Assembly (NCBI GenBank): GCA_035327565.1 | Contig: DAOLDB010000006.1 | Coordinates: forward strand, 39,443 to 103,442 | DNA from: JABDLO01 sp035327565 | GTDB lineage: Bacteria > Bacteroidota > Bacteroidia > Chitinophagales > Saprospiraceae | Length of the DNA: 64,000 bases | Direction of reading: 5' to 3' | Shown here: piece by piece, positions 42,213 through 51,043 of the stretch | Layout: each line of letters begins with the position of its first letter | Numbering within the stretch: position 1 is the first letter of the stretch | Made by a program: the position numbers and the translations under genes | Notes under the pieces: generated by a model | The model's database searches: none | Seen by the model: only the letters and a program-made list of their open reading frames with translations | Told to the model about the DNA's origin: nothing

Positions 42213-45200
42213 TAATCCTGTTTAGTATCTGATGGAAGGTTTGGTTGTTTATTCTTTTTGAATAACTCTGCAAATGAATTAAAATTTCGGTTAAAAAGTA
42301 GGGAAATGCCTGTGGCGATGACCTGACCTTCCACCACATTTTCAAACTGGTTTCTACGAAAACCTCTTAAACCCCAAGTTTTATCATCTGTAAGGGTCCA
42401 TTCTATACTTACATCTCCCAGAATGTCGGCAGCTCCTTGCCTGTTTTCCTGCTGACTTCCTTCCAGGTCAAGCTGTCCTCCGATCTGAACAGATAATCGC
42501 TCATTTAATAGAGACCTTCGAAGTCTTACATTGAGTTGAGTTCTGTCCTGAGGCTGCCCGGTTCTGTAATCAGTAAAACTTTCAAGATCCAAATCCAAAT
42601 CCAATCCTTTTATGTACCGGTCAGACAATGCATTAAGTTGTCCGGTAAGCATACGACTGGCGCTGCTGCGAACCATGCCTTCCATATTGACTCTTAGGTT
42701 TTCTTCAGCGGTCATTCCCTGTGGAAGAAACCTTCCCAAAACTAAAAGTGAAAACACTTGTGTATTCAGTTCAGATTCCATAGTGTTGAGCTGTCGGATT
42801 CGATTATATACACTTCCTCCCAAAGAGTTCCTGGCGGTTTCCGGCATATCCATGGCAAACGATAGTAAGGGTTGAAGAATTTGCCCTTCAATATTTAAAC
42901 GAATGATAAAAGGGAGCTCCTGCCTGTATTGATTCTGAAGTGACGTTTCGGATCCTGAGAGCTGATGTGCCATCAAATCAAGAGGGGAAGCTCTCAGCCG
43001 ATATATTGCGGATACCTGCATTTCAGCTTCCAGTGGATCACCTGACCACAATATTTTGCTTCCGGAGGCTAATTCAAATCTTCGGCTAATGATATCATAC
43101 ATCCGGAGTTCATAAAATCCTCTATTCAATTCATAAGTTCCTGACAACACTCTTCTTCCTGATGGGTCAATTTGAAAAACCAATCGTGCCTCTCCGGCAA
43201 CTTCAATGTGATCTCCCGCTTTTTCGTCTAATAATATATTGAAAACCACCTCGGGATCAACTCTGATTATTGCTTCAAGGTTGATTCCCATGAAATTCTG
43301 GCCCTCAGTCTCTTCAATCATTTTCTTTGATGCTTTTCCATAGTCTCTGGCTTCGATCACTACTATTCCTTCTCGTCCCTGTACTCCAGTTTCCCATTCG
43401 GGTGCTATGATCGAAATAGACGAACCCCTTTTCAGATGAATATTGGAAGTGATCACCGGTGAAGTGATGAATCCCCTTACATTTATGTCCAAATCTGCAA
43501 CAGCTTTACCAAAAACCAGATCATTGTCTTTTCTGGTAGATTCTGTGAGTATGAAGTCTTTACTGTTTATTTTTAAATCCAATCGAGGAGCAACCGATTC
43601 TTCCAGAATGATATTACCGTTGATTGATGTAGGATTACCTGCGTTATCAAGGAGGATAAAATCTGTAAATTTTAAGTTTTGGTTATCAAAAATGATTTGA
43701 CTTTTGGGTATGAAATAGGTCGATGCCGTTTCGGGAATGGTGAAAGAAATTGCTTCCATACCTACATACCCTGAATATTCCCATAGTTCACCAATGTTTT
43801 TAATTCCCAGTTTTCCGTTTAAAACCCCTTGACTCCCGGATACCCAATCACTCACAAAGGGTTGAAGGATTTCAACAGGAATTCTTTTTAAATCGAAGTC
43901 CCAAACCAGCTCATTATTACCGGTTTCTCTGACATAATAATGGCCCAGACCATTTATGTCTACATTTCCGCCCTCCCAAAATATAGTGCCGATGTAGTGC
44001 GTACTATCTACGTTAGCGACTTCGGCTATGATCTGACCTAAAGAAATTTCGTTCCAATAAATACTGTCCAACAAAACATTAACCCGCAAGTAGGGATGAT
44101 CGAAAATCTGATCTGCTTCAACAAATGCATTAATATTGCCTTTGGGTAATTCATATTCTATTTCCATCCATTGAAGTAAATTTTCCAATTGAAGGTTTTC
44201 GGCTTCCAAACGGATATAATCCGGTCTGCCATCATCATGGGTTGATAATTGAAAGCGATGATCCCTGTATTTCATTTCAAAATTCCTGGCCTTAATTAAA
44301 TCCGGAGCGTAAATAAATTGATTGGTTGAGGATATAACCCATTGCTCATTATTGATGATGAGATTGTGATGATCAATGGTTATAGTTATGGTATCATTCC
44401 TTTTATGTCCCGCCAATCCGATAGATATCAAAGAGCCACTGTCCTGACCTGCGATTTGAATGCGGGTTTTCAGATTTTGTCCTGAAATCTGACCCTCCAG
44501 TTGAGGCTCCCTGACTATCCATGGGCCGGTTGAAATATTTTCTGCAAAGGAGAAGAAATCCAGTGTATTTTGCTGTGCAGTGAGATCTACCTTGCCTTCC
44601 TTTATCACAGTGCCTTTATATGAAATGTAGGGTATATAAGCTTCTCCTTTCATTTTGGCCTGACCGTGATCTACCCAAAGTGAGACAGCTATTTTATCCA
44701 TTGAGTCTATGGCAGGCAGCAATATTTGTGTGTAAAGTCCGGAAGGCTGAATTTCAGCTTCAATGGACATCCAATTGTTTTGATTATCCACAACATTGAC
44801 AGGTTCACCACTCCAGTAATATTGAACTAAAGACGAAATTTCATTTTTGATGTCAATCCATGATTGATTGGCTTGAATTTTTGTTTTTATCAATTCAGAA
44901 TCAATAGCTATAAAAGTGGAATCGTCAAATAAATCCACTTTTGTTTTTATCAATTCGAGTGGGTAATGTTGATCCAAATACTCTATATTGAGATTTTTCC
45001 CATAAGCTTCAAAGGCCAATTCACCGTGGGTAAGTATGCCATGACTTTCTATGTGGCCGGAAAGTATACCTGATTCCCAGATATTCAATGCTTTGAGATC
45101 AAGGTGATTCACTGATACTTTTCCTGTGTATTGGATGGTTTCACCTGATAGGTTCATTTCACCCTGACTGTGCAGAGTATTCATAGGGCCGTCGGATGAA

Positions 45201-47305
45201 AGATTCCAACCCAATTGATTACTATGAATCTGGCTTTGCAAAGTAATAGGATGCAGAGCCAAACCATTAAGAATGCATTGATGAATATCAGCTTCCACAT
45301 TCATCTCCAAGTTATCTTTATGAACACCTATCCCACTGACATGGAGTTTGAATCCCAAAGAATCCAAATGAACTGGGGTATCGAAGTGCTGTGGTGTCCA
45401 ATGAGTTGTTTCTAAATCCATATGATAATTCAGGATACCGGAGCTGTGGTCCAGACCTAAGTTGAGTATAAATGAACCTTCCGGAATGCCTATAATTATG
45501 TCGCTTTGTAATTTTAAAAAATTTCCTGACATGTTTCCTTTAAAATGGATATGTTCCGGAATGTGAACAGCAAGATCATCATTAAGAAATTGAATAAAAT
45601 CCTCTTTTTGTGTATGGAGCTGAAAAACAGGAATATTGTACAGTAAGCGTTCAAAATCCGTAACATTATAAATATGACCACTCATTCTGGCATAAGTATT
45701 TTTACGCCAATTCAAATGGAAATATTGAACATATAAGCTCTGAAGGGTTCCATGACTGGCCAATGACATCTTTACAGGCTGTTGAAATTCATTCTGGTAT
45801 TCACGCAAATGATTACAAAAAATAAAAACCTCTTTTGGATTAATCTGGATTACGGGAAATTCCATGGTAAATAAAGCCATTTCTGGATGGGATAGGAAAG
45901 TATTCATTTCAGGGACCAAAAGAGACAAGTTGCCTTCAATAGCGGATCCGGCTGTAAGTAGTTTTAAATCATTCAGTTTAAGCTGTTGATCGTCAGCCAA
46001 TAATAATAAAGATAGACTTGAAATTTCAAAACCTGACTTTTCCTTGCCGGAAAGTTCTGACAAATCGGCAGATAATTTTTGATTTGCATAACTGACTTTT
46101 TTCAATTCCATTTTCGATAAGGCAAAGTCCAGATCATCTTTATTGAAAACATCAGGAGTAGAGGCAATGCCTTGTTTTTTAATAGAATACCTATGATTGG
46201 AAAATCGAACTGGGCCAGAATGAATGGAGATGTCTGGCCAAACCATCCGGGGGAGAGTTTTCTCCCTAAAATCAGGATATGAATCGATTTCTCTACTATT
46301 TGAAAAATGAGTGATATCCAATCCATCAATTTCTGTCTTCCCTATATGAAAATAGGGTATTTTATTATTGTCCAATTCGGGTTTGAATTGAAAGTTTTCC
46401 AGATTTTTTGAAAGCAAATGGACAATGTAATTTGATTGTTCGGATATATCATGATAAATCACCCGCAAGCTATGAAAACGTGCTTTCTCTATAGAAACTG
46501 GAGGAATCAGGGTACTATCTTTTGGTTCTTTTTGTTTGTTTGAATTCGAAACTGGACGCGCCTCCTGGTGAATTACTGCGTCCAGACCATTGAGATATAA
46601 GTCTTGCAAATGGATATGAGGAGTAAGCGTGAGGAATGGTGCCAAAGTAATAGATAAATTATTAAGCCTGACCAATGCATTAAAACCATTGTACTGATCC
46701 AGTACAGAGCACTCAATATTCTTTATTTCAAAACCATAAAGGTTGATTTTCCAGTCTTTAACAGGCTCTTTAGTTTGTTTGGTGTGATCATCATTTATAA
46801 AATAATTGATCAAAAATTCATAATTGTAGACTCCCGAATGGTTTTTAATCAGGTTGAGTTTTAATCCATCCCACTGGAGTTGCTTGATCTTTAATTCATT
46901 GCGGAAAAGGCTGGCAAACGAAATATTCAATTCAACCTGGCCGGTGTGAATCAACTTTTGATGGTACTGATCGATGATTTGTAGGCCTTCAAGGGCCACA
47001 TTGCCATTCAGTGTAATAAAAAGGCGATCAACGGTAATGGTAGCTCCTGTTTTTTCACTTATGTATTTTGAAACTTTCTGTGTGATCCAGTTTTGCGCTG
47101 AAGGTGTACGTATAATCAGAATTGAGGTCAATAAAAGTAAAATGATGCCGAGAAGAATTAATGTCACCCACCTCAGAAAGCGTTTTGCGTTTCTTAATAA
47201 TTGTTTATATTTATTTTGACTACTCCCGGGCACCTGGTTGCCATTATTTTTCAAAAATTTTAAGCCAAACTTCAAATGCCGGTCTTTCATTTCCTTTTTC
47301 GTCAA
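42212..47305 (-). CDS. tamB: TamB-like translocation and assembly module protein
   Basis: A 1697-residue protein with a single N-terminal membrane anchor (about 44-65) followed by a long periplasmic, beta-rich body, as in the AsmA/TamB bridge-protein family ('NWITQKVSKYISEKTGATITVDRLFI' is the AsmA-like start). The C-terminal DUF490 segment is clear: 'VFNILLDEKAGDHIEVAGEARLVFQIDPSGRRVLSGTYELNRGFYELRMYDIISRRFELASGSKILWSGDP'. TamB spans the periplasm as a hydrophobic groove and partners TamL. The 5' end overlaps the upstream lipoprotein gene by about 60 bases, and a second in-frame Met lies at 47290. Confidence 0.92.
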   Translation of the reverse strand: MTKKEMKDRHLKFGLKFLKNNGNQVPGSSQNKYKQLLRNAKRFLRWVTLILLGIILLLLTSILIIRTPSAQNWITQKVSKYISEKTGATITVDRLFITLNGNVALEGLQIIDQYHQKLIHTGQVELNISFASLFRNELKIKQLQWDGLKLNLIKNHSGVYNYEFLINYFINDDHTKQTKEPVKDWKINLYGFEIKNIECSVLDQYNGFNALVRLNNLSITLAPFLTLTPHIHLQDLYLNGLDAVIHQEARPVSNSNKQKEPKDSTLIPPVSIEKARFHSLRVIYHDISEQSNYIVHLLSKNLENFQFKPELDNNKIPYFHIGKTEIDGLDITHFSNSREIDSYPDFREKTLPRMVWPDISIHSGPVRFSNHRYSIKKQGIASTPDVFNKDDLDFALSKMELKKVSYANQKLSADLSELSGKEKSGFEISSLSLLLLADDQQLKLNDLKLLTAGSAIEGNLSLLVPEMNTFLSHPEMALFTMEFPVIQINPKEVFIFCNHLREYQNEFQQPVKMSLASHGTLQSLYVQYFHLNWRKNTYARMSGHIYNVTDFERLLYNIPVFQLHTQKEDFIQFLNDDLAVHIPEHIHFKGNMSGNFLKLQSDIIIGIPEGSFILNLGLDHSSGILNYHMDLETTHWTPQHFDTPVHLDSLGFKLHVSGIGVHKDNLEMNVEADIHQCILNGLALHPITLQSQIHSNQLGWNLSSDGPMNTLHSQGEMNLSGETIQYTGKVSVNHLDLKALNIWESGILSGHIESHGILTHGELAFEAYGKNLNIEYLDQHYPLELIKTKVDLFDDSTFIAIDSELIKTKIQANQSWIDIKNEISSLVQYYWSGEPVNVVDNQNNWMSIEAEIQPSGLYTQILLPAIDSMDKIAVSLWVDHGQAKMKGEAYIPYISYKGTVIKEGKVDLTAQQNTLDFFSFAENISTGPWIVREPQLEGQISGQNLKTRIQIAGQDSGSLISIGLAGHKRNDTITITIDHHNLIINNEQWVISSTNQFIYAPDLIKARNFEMKYRDHRFQLSTHDDGRPDYIRLEAENLQLENLLQWMEIEYELPKGNINAFVEADQIFDHPYLRVNVLLDSIYWNEISLGQIIAEVANVDSTHYIGTIFWEGGNVDINGLGHYYVRETGNNELVWDFDLKRIPVEILQPFVSDWVSGSQGVLNGKLGIKNIGELWEYSGYVGMEAISFTIPETASTYFIPKSQIIFDNQNLKFTDFILLDNAGNPTSINGNIILEESVAPRLDLKINSKDFILTESTRKDNDLVFGKAVADLDINVRGFITSPVITSNIHLKRGSSISIIAPEWETGVQGREGIVVIEARDYGKASKKMIEETEGQNFMGINLEAIIRVDPEVVFNILLDEKAGDHIEVAGEARLVFQIDPSGRRVLSGTYELNRGFYELRMYDIISRRFELASGSKILWSGDPLEAEMQVSAIYRLRASPLDLMAHQLSGSETSLQNQYRQELPFIIRLNIEGQILQPLLSFAMDMPETARNSLGGSVYNRIRQLNTMESELNTQVFSLLVLGRFLPQGMTAEENLRVNMEGMVRSSASRMLTGQLNALSDRYIKGLDLDLDLESFTDYRTGQPQDRTQLNVRLRRSLLNERLSVQIGGQLDLEGSQQENRQGAADILGDVSIEWTLTDDKTWGLRGFRRNQFENVVEGQVIATGISLLFNRNFNSFAELFKKNKQPNLPSDTKQD

Positions 47306-48353
47306 TCAAGCCGGTATCTCTCCATATCCGGCCAATTTCTCTTTGATCTGCAGGAAAAGTTTCCAACAGTTCATCAAAATCACGATGTGTCCACCAAATA
47401 ACAAATTCATAATTATTTTGATGAGCATTGGTTAATAAAACCTCCAGATAATCTTTTTGTTGACAAATGTCTCCCCGGATCAGGAAATTGAGTCCTGCTA
47501 ATTCCAGATCCTCAGCAATATGCCCTGTCTCTACAAATGCAATTGGTTTAGTAATCCGGTTATGCAATAGTTGAAATGCTTCTTCAAAACCATTCTTATT
47601 ATTCAGGCCTATTAAATAAGGATAAAAACTTAAGGATACAAAATCGGACTGTTGGGCATGCGTACTAATTTCCCGTACAATATCTTCAGGCAATCCAAAC
47701 CAATTGTGGAGGGTTACCGATTCGGACAATGGCAGATCAGGATAAGCATCTTTGAGTCGCATACGAATATTGGCTATGAGTTTTTTGTATTCACCCCATT
47801 GTTGAATATTGTTCAACAAAAACTCATTGACTTCTATGGATATGATCATATAATCCGGAATAAATTCATCAATAAGATGGGATAGATGCAAAAAATAAGC
47901 ATGTTCAATAATGGAGTCACTGACATTTGAGTAGGAGGGGATGGAGTCATTATAATCCGGAGCCAGGTTGTCTCTTCTTGTGTTGAATGGGCTGGCAGAT
48001 AGGATTAATGGAATACCTGGGGGTCTTAGACCTTTCCTGGTTTGGATATCCAAAATAAACTCAGAGGGTAGGGGGGTGCCATTCAGCCAGGAATTCCAGG
48101 GTATTTTGTCATCCAGTTTTTCCGAATAAATATCTCCGTTTTGTGCAATGAATTGATAGGTATTTTGCCTGGCAGATTGCCCTGATGCATAGGGCCAGGT
48201 AGAAAACCCCATTTTAAAATCTCGTTGAGTGATACCATCCAATGATGAATCCATGTCGCATTCCAGATTACCTTTTCCGTCTTTTTGACAGGAAAAAAGT
48301 AATCCGGTTAAAATAAATAGGTAAGGAATTAAATTTTGAAATAATTTATGCAT
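47244..48353 (-). CDS. Barrel-fold lipoprotein, possible glycoside hydrolase-like
   Basis: A 369-residue lipoprotein ('FILTGLLFSCQKDG', Cys near 22). 'DFKMGFSTWPY', 'ILDIQTRKGLRPPGIPLILSASPF', 'PDYMIISIEVNEFLL', 'PLSESVTLHNWFGL', 'FVSLSFYPYLIGL', 'PIAFVETGHIAEDL' and 'YEFVIWWTHRDFDELLETF' occur at intervals that suggest a TIM barrel like GH53 or related glycosidases. Acidic residues sit at the ends of strands ('ISIEVN', 'FVETGH') in the spots typical for retaining catalytic Glu, but I cannot assign a family. It overlaps the start of tamB. An upstream in-frame Met at 48365 is also possible. Confidence 0.65.
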   Translation of the reverse strand: MHKLFQNLIPYLFILTGLLFSCQKDGKGNLECDMDSSLDGITQRDFKMGFSTWPYASGQSARQNTYQFIAQNGDIYSEKLDDKIPWNSWLNGTPLPSEFILDIQTRKGLRPPGIPLILSASPFNTRRDNLAPDYNDSIPSYSNVSDSIIEHAYFLHLSHLIDEFIPDYMIISIEVNEFLLNNIQQWGEYKKLIANIRMRLKDAYPDLPLSESVTLHNWFGLPEDIVREISTHAQQSDFVSLSFYPYLIGLNNKNGFEEAFQLLHNRITKPIAFVETGHIAEDLELAGLNFLIRGDICQQKDYLEVLLTNAHQNNYEFVIWWTHRDFDELLETFPADQREIGRIWRDTGLIDEKGNERPAFEVWLKIFEK

Positions 48354-48365
48354 GATTTTATACAT

Positions 48366-48614
48366 AGTTTTTCAAATACCATAGGATAAAAGAGTTACAA
48401 TTATATGAAGAATGAACGTATACAGGGTTGAATTAGCGTTTTGCAGATGAAATTATCGTACAAATCAATACATTTTTTAGAGGTGTAGTTTGTGATTTTT
48501 ATCTTGTTCTTACAAATTATATCTTATTTTCTTTCAAGCCGTTTTAATGATGATTATTTTAGTTTTTAAGTTTTCTAGCACCTTATTCAGCGTAAACTAC
48601 CAGATTTCTTTTGT
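48366..48614. other. Intergenic stretch, no gene seen
   Basis: First part of the 48366-48976 gap. AT-rich, without coding character, terminator or RNA signature that I can identify. It should hold the promoter of the barrel-lipoprotein-tamB-tamL operon. The second half of the gap holds repeats. Confidence 0.45.
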
Positions 48615-48900
48615 CTCCCGCAGATTTACGCAGTTATTATACCTCAAAAAAACGAAAATCATACATAAATTCCAAACTTCTAATGGTGATGGAATTTTAA
48701 TTCCAGCCGGAACAAGCACTATCGGGCGAAGCGATACGCAATAATTAGCTGCTTGAAAAGACGTCTTATTTCCAAACTTTACATCAAATAGTCATGAAGT
48801 TCGATTGTATTAAGTGATTAAGCTGGAAAAATTTTTCCAGCGTCATTATTATGCAGAATATTTTATTTCCAGCAGGAACATATAATGTCATACCAGGTAA
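48615..48900. repeat. Repeat family A half-copy and family B copy 2
   Basis: 'tctcccgcagatttacgcag' at 48614-48633 is the left end of family A with no right end. Next, 'attccaaacttctaatggtg' (48669-48688) with 'ggaattttaattccagccgg' (48691-48710) is family B. Further on, 'gctggaaaaatttttccagc' (48822-48841) is an exact 20-base palindrome, and 'atttccagcaggaaca' (about 48865-48880) repeats 'attccagccggaaca' from 48700. No ORF in this gap looks real. Confidence 0.6.
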
Positions 48901-48976
48901 GACGCAATTTTTTTCATACTATTATATTGTGAATTATCTTATGACCATTTCATAAATTTGTGCCGGGCAAAATTGA

Positions 48977-50629
48977 TCAGAGCTTTTTTAAAGCTTCTTC
49001 TAACAATTCACGTGCATATAGCTTTGAGTTGTAATCCAGCTCATTGAAATTAATGGCGAGATTAAACCCCCTCAGCTGGGCTTTGATTAGTTCTTCTTTG
49101 GGGTTTCCTTCTTGGCGCATTCCTTTCACCAAATAAGTTTTAACGGGGTAGGCCATTCCTTTCATTTCAATTTCCCCCATTTCCTCACAGTGGATTTCGT
49201 CTTTGATCAGAGCGTAAGTGTCTGAGGATATCAATATTTCATCTACAGGCGCAGCTGACTCAAGACGCGCAGCCAAATTTACCGGTCCTCCAACAATGGT
49301 GTAATGCAGCCGGTCTTCTGATCCAAAATTGCCTACTGTACAAAATCCGGTATTAATCCCTATTCTCGATCTAAGCGGCTTGGGCACTCCTAAAAGACTC
49401 CACTCCTTGCGCATCTCTATTAATTTTTCTTTCATGGCCAATGCCATTTTAACACATTGGACAGCATCCTCCCTTTCACCCAGCGATTCAGGATCTCCGA
49501 AAAAGATCATGATGGCATCGCCGATATATTTGTCAATGGTGCCTCCAAAATCAATAGCTATTTTTGACATCTCATTCAGATACTTGTTGAGAAGATTAGT
49601 CAAAACTTCTGATTCGATACGATCGGTTAGTTCAGTAAACCCATGGATATCTGAAAAGAATATGGTGAGCTTTTTACGGTAAGATTCAATTTTCACGTCC
49701 CGTTTACCCTCGAAAATAGAAGTGTATACCTGACGGGACAGGTATTTGGCCAATTTATTAGATAGGGCTTGTAATTGCTCATTTTTACTGGTGACTTCTT
49801 CATATAGCCGGGTTAATTCGTTGGCTTTGATTTCAAGTAATTCTTTCTGATTTTTGATTTCGGCTTCCTGGTCTTTCCTTATTGTTACATCCCGGATGAT
49901 TCCACAAAAGAAAGGTTCTGTACCGGATTTCCAGGTAGAAAGCGAGAGTTCAATGGGTAGGATGGTACCGTTTTTGTGCAGGGCTGTCAATTCAACCGTC
50001 TTTCCTATAACCTTGTGATTTCCTCCGGATACTACACGTCTCATCCCTTCGTCATGGGCTTTCCTGTATTTTTCTGGAATGATGATATTCAGGGATTTAC
50101 CTGTCACTTCTGCTTCATTATAACCAAATAACCGGGTGGCGTGAGCATTCCAACTCAAAATATTTCCATTCTTATCAGCGGTAATGATGGCATCATTCGC
50201 TGTACTCAAAACGGATCGAAAACGTTCTTCGGAAGCGATGAGATTGGCCTCTACCATTTTTCTTAAAGAAATATCCCGGATAATTCCGGTAAAATAAGTT
50301 TTGTCTCCCTCTTTCCATGTGGATAACGAAAGTTCTATCGGAAATTCTTCCCCATTTTTTCTTAGACCATACAGTTCAACGACTGTTCCAATGACCTTGT
50401 GTTGACCTCCAAGACTAACTCTTGCCATACCTGAATCATGCATGCTGCGAAATCTTTCAGGAATAATGAGGTGGAGGGAATTGTCGACCATTTCTTCAGC
50501 TTTATAATGAAACATGATTTCAGCGGCTCGATTCCAAAGCATAATTTTTCCCTGGGCATTTGAAACAATCACTGCGTCCGTAGTACTTCCTGTGATCGCT
50601 TCCAGCATACCTTCAAGATTATTTTTCAT
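48977..50629 (-). CDS. PAS-PAS class III adenylate/guanylate cyclase
   Basis: A 550-residue cytosolic protein. Two PAS domains (about 8-125 and 132-255), each with 'GK..LWN/SWNAxA' and 'HKVIGxxVEL' repeats and a PAC tail ('FTGIIRDISLRK', 'FCGIIRDVTIRK'), lead to a coiled-coil (about 255-300) and a class III cyclase domain (about 310-500). The metal Asp residues are in 'FFSDIHGFTELTDR' and 'GDAIMIFFGDP', the substrate-selecting Lys is in 'TIDKYIGDA', and the transition-state Asn and Arg are in 'PVNLAARLES'. The Lys suggests ATP, hence cAMP. The paired PAS domains imply sensing of a small ligand or redox signal. Confidence 0.92.
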   Translation of the reverse strand: MKNNLEGMLEAITGSTTDAVIVSNAQGKIMLWNRAAEIMFHYKAEEMVDNSLHLIIPERFRSMHDSGMARVSLGGQHKVIGTVVELYGLRKNGEEFPIELSLSTWKEGDKTYFTGIIRDISLRKMVEANLIASEERFRSVLSTANDAIITADKNGNILSWNAHATRLFGYNEAEVTGKSLNIIIPEKYRKAHDEGMRRVVSGGNHKVIGKTVELTALHKNGTILPIELSLSTWKSGTEPFFCGIIRDVTIRKDQEAEIKNQKELLEIKANELTRLYEEVTSKNEQLQALSNKLAKYLSRQVYTSIFEGKRDVKIESYRKKLTIFFSDIHGFTELTDRIESEVLTNLLNKYLNEMSKIAIDFGGTIDKYIGDAIMIFFGDPESLGEREDAVQCVKMALAMKEKLIEMRKEWSLLGVPKPLRSRIGINTGFCTVGNFGSEDRLHYTIVGGPVNLAARLESAAPVDEILISSDTYALIKDEIHCEEMGEIEMKGMAYPVKTYLVKGMRQEGNPKEELIKAQLRGFNLAINFNELDYNSKLYARELLEEALKKL

Positions 50630-50674
50630 AAGGAAGTATATTGAAGGGTTTTTAAATGCAATTATTAATTGAAA

Positions 50675-51043
50675 TCAGGGTGTCTCTGCGGGTCGATTGC
50701 TGGTGCTGATTCGTAATAAGGTGCCGGTCAGGGCGCCAATGCCACCGGTTATTCCCCCAATAATACCGGTAAGAATGTATACGGCGGAAGCCGGAATGCC
50801 CCCTAACACTTTTCCCATTTCTGTCGCAATTGAAACGGTGTTTCCTGCATTCATGTAAATGGCTGTAAAAGTCCAAAAAGTAAAAAATGCAATAAATCCA
50901 TTAACAAAGGCTCGGATGGGACTCTCGATCATCAAATATGCAATCACAAAAGCAATGATAGGATCTGCCCACCATGGAAGGATAAGTAATGCAATCCATC
51001 CGAGGATGATCATGAGCAGGAGAGAAATATTATTTTTACTCAT
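50675..51043 (-). CDS. Small glycine-rich membrane protein, family unknown
   Basis: A 122-residue protein with four predicted transmembrane segments (about 7-24, 27-42, 50-64, 85-111). The last is a run of Gly, Ala and Thr ('GGIPASAVYILTGIIGGITGG') of glycine-zipper type. I do not recognise the family. The start overlaps the acylase stop by four bases (51040-51043), so it is translated together with the penicillin acylase gene. It lies 45 bases upstream of the cyclase gene on the same strand. Could be a membrane partner of either neighbour; no function is assigned. Confidence 0.65.
   Translation of the reverse strand: MSKNNISLLLMIILGWIALLILPWWADPIIAFVIAYLMIESPIRAFVNGFIAFFTFWTFTAIYMNAGNTVSIATEMGKVLGGIPASAVYILTGIIGGITGGIGALTGTLLRISTSNRPAETP

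Noticed and set aside
48547..48744. 65-codon plus-strand frame
   Set aside because: It runs through the repeat families A and B and has no protein-like pattern.
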